A stretch of DNA of 48,062 nucleotides from Lentisphaeria bacterium (lineage in GTDB: Bacteria > Verrucomicrobiota > Lentisphaeria > Victivallales > Victivallaceae), in NCBI GenBank assembly GCA_900768515.1, contig CAAGDG010000144.1, forward strand, positions 1 through 48,062, read 5' to 3'. The translations under genes and the position numbers were made by a program. The notes under the pieces were generated by a model. That model did not search any database and was not told the DNA's origin. It saw only the letters and a program-made list of their open reading frames with translations. Position 1 is the first letter of the stretch. The number at the start of each line of letters is the position of its first letter. Positions 42,479-48,062 of this stretch are shown here, in pieces.

Positions 42479-44583
42479 TCAAGCCGATCGACCTCCCCTT
42501 CGACACCGGTGAAGAACCCGGTGATCTTGAACAATCCCCGGTCGACCTTGCGGAATTCGAGGTTGAATTCGACGCCGCCTTCCCCGATCCGGAGTTGGAG
42601 GAGGAGGAAGAGGCCCGCGCCGGAGAGCAGCTGCGGAGCGCCTGCGAGGAGTTCTTCGCGCCGGGCGGACCGCTCCGGCAGGCGGCCGAACACGGCGGGC
42701 GCCCCTACGAATTCCGGCCCCAGCAGCTGGAGATGTCCACCGCCATCGCCGACGCGCTCGCGAACGGGGAGAATCTCTGCATCGAAGCCCCCACCGGGGT
42801 CGGCAAGAGTTTCGCCTACCTGGTTCCGCTGATCTACCGGTCGAAACTGGCCGGAAGGCCGGCGCTGGTTTCGACCGAAACCATCAACCTCCAGGAGCAG
42901 TTGATCACGCGGGACATTCCGCTGCTGCGGAAACTGACCGGAGTCGATTTCCGGGCCGCCCTGGCCAAGGGACGGCGCAACTACCTCTGCCGCCGCCGCT
43001 TTTCGCTGCTGACCGGCGACCAGCGCGACGCCCTGCTGCCCGCCCCGGCCCTGGCGCTCGACGTCGACCGGCTCGGCCGATGGGTCGAGCGGACCGGCGA
43101 CGGGGAACGCGACTCGATCGATTTCCAGATCGATCCGGCCACCTGGAATCTGGTCTGCTGCGACGGCGTCAGCTGCATGGGGCCGAAGTGCCCCTTCTAC
43201 CGCAGCTGTTTCTACTACCGGGCGCGGCAGGAGTGGGAGAGCGCCGACATCGTGGTCGCCAACCACGCGCTGTTCTTCACCGACCTCGGCATGCGGTGCG
43301 CTTCGGAATCGGCGGGGGCGCTGCTGCCCAACTACGGGGCGGTCCTGCTCGACGAGGCGCACACGCTCGAAAACAACGCGGCGGAGTACCTCGGACTGCA
43401 CCTCTCCCGGCTCGGTTTGATCGCCACTTTGAACCGGCTCTACCATCACGAAAGTTCCCGCGGACTTCTGATGCGCCGGGGCGCGCCACCCGAGCTGCGG
43501 GGACTGGTTGCGGAGACCCGCGATGAAGCCTATGGATTTTTCACCCCCTACGAGAACCTGCTGCGCGACCGCAACGAAAACGCGCTGGAGATCCGGGACA
43601 GCTCCCGGTTTCCGGACCGGCTCTCCCCGAAACTCGCCGAACTGCACAGCCGGTTGTCCGCCTACCTGGAAGAGGAGGAGGACGCCAGCTTCCGCGCGGA
43701 ACTTGAGGCGCAGCTGACCCGCTGCCGGGAATTCGTCAACGGCATCGAGGAGTTCACCCGCCGGACCCTTCCGGACGCGGTCTACTACGCGGAGGAGGAG
43801 CGCGGCAGCGTGAATCTGCACGCCGCTCCGCTCAACGTGGCGGAACTGCTCGGAGAGATCCTCTTCAACCGGGATTTTCCGGTGATTCTCTGCAGCGCGA
43901 CGTTGACGGTCCGGCGCAGTTTCGACTACTTTGTGCGGCGGACCGGGTTCACCAACGGTCCGACGCTGCTGCTCGACTCCCCGTTCGGCCCCGACCAGGC
44001 GAAGCTCTACGTGCCGCGCCGGATGCCAGATCCCCGGGACGAGGAGTATCTGCCGGTGCTGATCGAGGAGATTTTGCGCTTCGTTGAGAAGACCGACGGC
44101 AAGGCGTTCGTGCTCTTCACCAGCTATCAGACGCTGCGCCGCTGTGCGGAGGCGCTGCGCGAACCGTTCCGCCGGAAAGGTTGGACACTGCTGGTCCAGG
44201 GCGAAGCGCTGAACCGTTCCACCCTGCTGCGGGAGTTCCGGAACGACATCAACTCGGTTCTCTTCGGTACCGACAGCTTCTGGACCGGCGTGGATGTGCC
44301 CGGCGAAGCTCTGAGCAATGTGATCGTCACCAAGCTTCCCTTCGCGGTGCCGAGCCACCCGGTGACCGCCGCCCGCATGGCCCGGATCGAGGCGGCGGGC
44401 AAGAGCTCCTTCTCCGAATACAGTCTGCCGGAGGCGGTGCTCAAATTCCGCCAGGGGGTCGGTCGGCTGATCCGCAGCCGCACCGACCGCGGAATCGTGG
44501 TGGTGCTCGACCGCCGTCTGGTCGGCAAGAACTACGGGCGGCTCTTTCTGGACTCCATTCCCTACCGCGCCGAGATTGTCTGA
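42475..44583 (+). CDS. DinG/XPD-like Fe-S ATP-dependent helicase
   Basis: 702 aa from the ATG that overlaps the previous stop by four bases. An acidic N-terminal stretch of about 60 residues precedes the helicase core. Walker A is IEAPTGVGKSFAYLVPLIY; the DEAH box is VLLDEAHTLENNAA; the C-terminal motif VI region is FRQGVGRLIRSRTDRG. Four cysteines fit a [4Fe-4S] cluster: Cys172 (NYLCRRR), then Cys234, Cys239 and Cys245, the last three with the same x4, x5 spacing as Escherichia coli DinG. These enzymes unwind DNA 5' to 3', including R-loops and D-loops, in repair. The acidic leader is not typical. Coupling to the AlbA_2 protein is notable. Confidence 0.9.
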   Translation: MIKPIDLPFDTGEEPGDLEQSPVDLAEFEVEFDAAFPDPELEEEEEARAGEQLRSACEEFFAPGGPLRQAAEHGGRPYEFRPQQLEMSTAIADALANGENLCIEAPTGVGKSFAYLVPLIYRSKLAGRPALVSTETINLQEQLITRDIPLLRKLTGVDFRAALAKGRRNYLCRRRFSLLTGDQRDALLPAPALALDVDRLGRWVERTGDGERDSIDFQIDPATWNLVCCDGVSCMGPKCPFYRSCFYYRARQEWESADIVVANHALFFTDLGMRCASESAGALLPNYGAVLLDEAHTLENNAAEYLGLHLSRLGLIATLNRLYHHESSRGLLMRRGAPPELRGLVAETRDEAYGFFTPYENLLRDRNENALEIRDSSRFPDRLSPKLAELHSRLSAYLEEEEDASFRAELEAQLTRCREFVNGIEEFTRRTLPDAVYYAEEERGSVNLHAAPLNVAELLGEILFNRDFPVILCSATLTVRRSFDYFVRRTGFTNGPTLLLDSPFGPDQAKLYVPRRMPDPRDEEYLPVLIEEILRFVEKTDGKAFVLFTSYQTLRRCAEALREPFRRKGWTLLVQGEALNRSTLLREFRNDINSVLFGTDSFWTGVDVPGEALSNVIVTKLPFAVPSHPVTAARMARIEAAGKSSFSEYSLPEAVLKFRQGVGRLIRSRTDRGIVVVLDRRLVGKNYGRLFLDSIPYRAEIV

Positions 44584-44630
44584 GCGGCAGGGAAAAACAG
44601 AGATTTCTTCCCGAAACGGAAGGAAAATGC

Positions 44631-44659
44631 TTGCTTTTCCCGCCTTGTCGAAGTATATT
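44631..44659 (+). promoter_or_regulatory. Candidate promoter of pnp
   Basis: TTGCTT (44631-44636), 17 bases, TATATT (44654-44659). Transcription from here gives a leader of nearly 190 bases before ATG 44855. Confidence 0.55.
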
Positions 44660-44717
44660 GTATTAATTTTAAGGAGTTGATTCGCGGCCCGGACTTGATT
44701 TTGTGGAATTCGGTCGC

Positions 44718-44753
44718 TATCAGCATCCGGGGGGATTTCCCCGGGGGTTGATA
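44718..44753 (+). promoter_or_regulatory. Long stem-loop in the pnp leader
   Basis: TATCAGCATCCGGGG (44718-44732) pairs with CCCCGGGGGTTGATA (44739-44753), with one mismatch and two G-U pairs, around a 6-base loop. No T-run follows, so it is not a terminator. In Escherichia coli the pnp mRNA leader stem-loop is cut by RNase III and then degraded by PNPase itself; this hairpin could serve the same feedback, but that is inference. Confidence 0.55.
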
Positions 44754-44854
44754 CCGGGATTCCGCAAGTCGGACCGAACCGCCGGAAACGGCGGCGGCAA
44801 CGGCGGCTGTGAACCTTCTCCTTTCCCGCCAAACAGATGTGAAAGGATGAAATC

Positions 44855-46966
<2,112 letters not shown>

Positions 46967-46983
46967 CCGTTCCGAACGGTTTC

Positions 46984-47020
46984 CGGCGGATGGCGTTTTC
47001 GAATGCCGTCCGCCGTTTTT
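46984..47020 (+). terminator. Rho-independent terminator after pnp
   Basis: CGGCGGATGGC pairs with GCCGTCCGCCG (11 bp, one G-U) around a 10-base loop, followed by five T and a further T-rich stretch. Confidence 0.9.
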
Positions 47021-47123
47021 CTTTTTCTGGTTGGAAAGCGTTTCCGCTTCTCCTGTTCTCCCGGCCGATCCGGTTCCCGGTCTCCCGTCCCGGTTTCTTT
47101 TGTCGGAAAAGCGGGGACCCGGG

Positions 47124-47151
47124 TTGATTTTTTTCTCCGGCCATATATATT
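47124..47151 (+). promoter_or_regulatory. Promoter of the SDR/flavoprotein operon
   Basis: TTGATT (47124-47129), 16 bases, TATATT (47146-47151). The leader is about 50 bases and AT-rich. Confidence 0.55.
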
Positions 47152-47210
47152 AACCTAAAAATTAGCTTTCAGAAAAAATTTACCAAGAGCAATCGATCGG
47201 AGAAAACATC

Positions 47211-47969
47211 ATGAAAAGAACCGCACTGGTCACCGGCGGCGGCCGTGGCATCGGAGCCGGAATCGTGGACAAACTCGCGGCGGAGGGTTGGAACGTCGCC
47301 TTCTGCGGACGGAAAGAGGCCGGCGCCTTCGCCGCCCGCTGCCGGGAGCTCCAGGAACGTTACGGGGTGAAAGCGGTCTATTTTCAATCCGACGTCTCCT
47401 CCGCGACGGACCGCGAACAGCTGCTCGACGGGATCCTGGCGGAATTCGGTTCCCTCGAAGCGCTGGTCAACAACGCCGGCGTCGCGCCGCTGGTCCGGGC
47501 CGACCTGCTCGAAATGACCGAGGAGAGTTTCGACCGGGTCATGCGCATCAACCTCAAAGGGCCCTTCTTCCTGACCCAGCGGGTCGGTCGCTACTTCGCG
47601 GAAAACAAGATCGCCGGCACCATCGTCAACATCGGCAGCATCTCGGCCACGGTCGCCTCGATCAGCCGCGGAGAGTACTGTCTTTCGAAGGCCGGCGTCG
47701 CGATGGCGACCAAACTTTTCGCGGTCAAAATGGCGGAGTTCGGCGTTCCGGTCTACGAAATCCGGCCCGGCGTGATCTCCAGCGACATGACCAGCGTGGT
47801 CAAGGAGAAATACGATAAGCTGATCGCCGACGGCCTGACGCTCCAGCCGCGCTGGGGGGTGCCCGCCGACATCGGCAAGGCGGTGGCGATGCTGCTGCGC
47901 GGCGACCTCGCCTATTCGACCGGCCAGGTGATCAAAGTGGACGGCGGCATGGAGATCGGGCGGCTGTGA
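47211..47969 (+). CDS. Short-chain dehydrogenase/reductase (FabG-like)
   Basis: 252 aa from ATG 47211 with CGGAGA upstream. The classical SDR motifs are complete: cofactor loop ALVTGGGRGIGAG, LVNNAGVAPL, catalytic Ser in NIGSIS, and the YxxxK pair in GEYCLSKAGVAMA, ending in STGQVIKVDGGM. The enzyme uses NAD(P) to interconvert a ketone or aldehyde with an alcohol. Because the next gene, a flavoprotein, overlaps by four bases (GTGA), this is more likely a pathway-specific oxidoreductase for sugar or polyol breakdown than the fatty-acid FabG. The substrate is not known. Confidence 0.9.
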   Translation: MKRTALVTGGGRGIGAGIVDKLAAEGWNVAFCGRKEAGAFAARCRELQERYGVKAVYFQSDVSSATDREQLLDGILAEFGSLEALVNNAGVAPLVRADLLEMTEESFDRVMRINLKGPFFLTQRVGRYFAENKIAGTIVNIGSISATVASISRGEYCLSKAGVAMATKLFAVKMAEFGVPVYEIRPGVISSDMTSVVKEKYDKLIADGLTLQPRWGVPADIGKAVAMLLRGDLAYSTGQVIKVDGGMEIGRL

Positions 47970-48062
47970 AACGGACGGTCAATACTCTGGTGATCGGCTC
48001 CGGCGCGGCGGGACTCGCGGCGGCACTCCGGCTCAAGTCGCTCGGCGTGGACGATATGCTGC
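47966..48062 (+). CDS. FAD-dependent oxidoreductase, 3' end cut off by window
   Basis: Starts at GTG 47966, overlapping the SDR stop codon. The 32 visible residues (VKRTVNTLVIGSGAAGLAAA, then LRLKSLGVDDML) give the GxGxxG dinucleotide-binding fold of the fumarate reductase/amine oxidase-like flavoproteins. Translational coupling to the SDR suggests a shared redox pathway. Nothing more can be said from this fragment. Confidence 0.75.
   Translation, partial: MKRTVNTLVIGSGAAGLAAALRLKSLGVDDML

Noticed and set aside
44718..44753. The pnp leader hairpin as a terminator for the helicase gene
   Set aside because: No T-run follows and it lies downstream of a good promoter for pnp.
44584..44854. rpsO gene upstream of pnp
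   Set aside because: No frame in this gap encodes an S15-like protein; the gap holds only a promoter, a stem-loop and the ribosome site.
47211..47969. Assignment of the SDR as fatty-acid FabG
   Set aside because: Motifs fit any classical SDR, and no acyl carrier protein or fab gene is adjacent; overlap with a flavoprotein gene favours another pathway.

Overview
The window is about 48 kb of GC-rich bacterial chromosome. Three things point to the Lentisphaerota (Victivallis-like, PVC superphylum): type IV pseudopilin-like proteins with the FTLIELLVVIAI leader and an H-x9-DG motif, an excess of secreted polysaccharide-degrading enzymes, and a MurA with aspartate in place of the usual active-site cysteine, as in Chlamydia. 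This placement is inference from gene content; there is no rRNA gene in the window. No tRNA, rRNA, CRISPR array, insertion sequence or phage gene was seen.

Layout. 1-1.4 kb: two tandem pseudopilins. 1.6-8 kb: a secreted clan GH-A hydrolase of about 1,090 aa, a secreted GH10-type xylanase interrupted by an in-frame TAA, and a beta-propeller protein, closed by a strong terminator. 8.2-10.5 kb: an AraC regulator divergent from a BNR-repeat (sialidase-fold) protein. 10.7-14.7 kb: a GntR helix-turn-helix fused to an ABC solute-binding domain, then a PL8 polysaccharide lyase and a terminator. 14.9-18.2 kb: a paralogue of the 1,090-aa hydrolase. 18.2-22.6 kb: a DeoR regulator divergent from a glycerophosphodiesterase-alcohol dehydrogenase fusion and a PfkB sugar-phosphate kinase. 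22.6-28 kb: housekeeping genes (rsmI, an RsuA/RluB pseudouridine synthase, murA, marR) with two more pseudopilins. 28.2-29.5 kb: a Na+/H+ (CPA2) antiporter. 29.7-35 kb: a sialic-acid-type cluster (BNR protein, NanA/DapA-family aldolase, divergent LacI regulator, secreted sialate O-acetylesterase). 35.1-48 kb: ClC channel, transketolase with a Cys/His-rich tail, ruvB, a coiled-coil zinc-ribbon protein, an AlbA_2/Schlafen protein, a DinG-like Fe-S helicase, pnp, and an SDR oxidoreductase overlapping a truncated flavoprotein gene.

How the genes work together. Most accessory genes form small units that pair one regulator (AraC, GntR-SBP, DeoR, LacI) with carbohydrate enzymes for host or plant glycans: xylan, glycosaminoglycans via PL8, and sialylated/acetylated glycans. 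Each regulator has a recognisable promoter, usually overlapped by an inverted repeat. The most unusual items are the regulator that joins a GntR DNA-binding domain to a normally periplasmic solute-binding fold, the GDPD-dehydrogenase fusion, a promoter built inside a 12-bp perfect inverted repeat ahead of the broken xylanase, the MurA Cys-to-Asp change, the transketolase Cys/His tail, and a long stem-loop in the pnp leader. All functions are read from motifs by eye; no database search was run.
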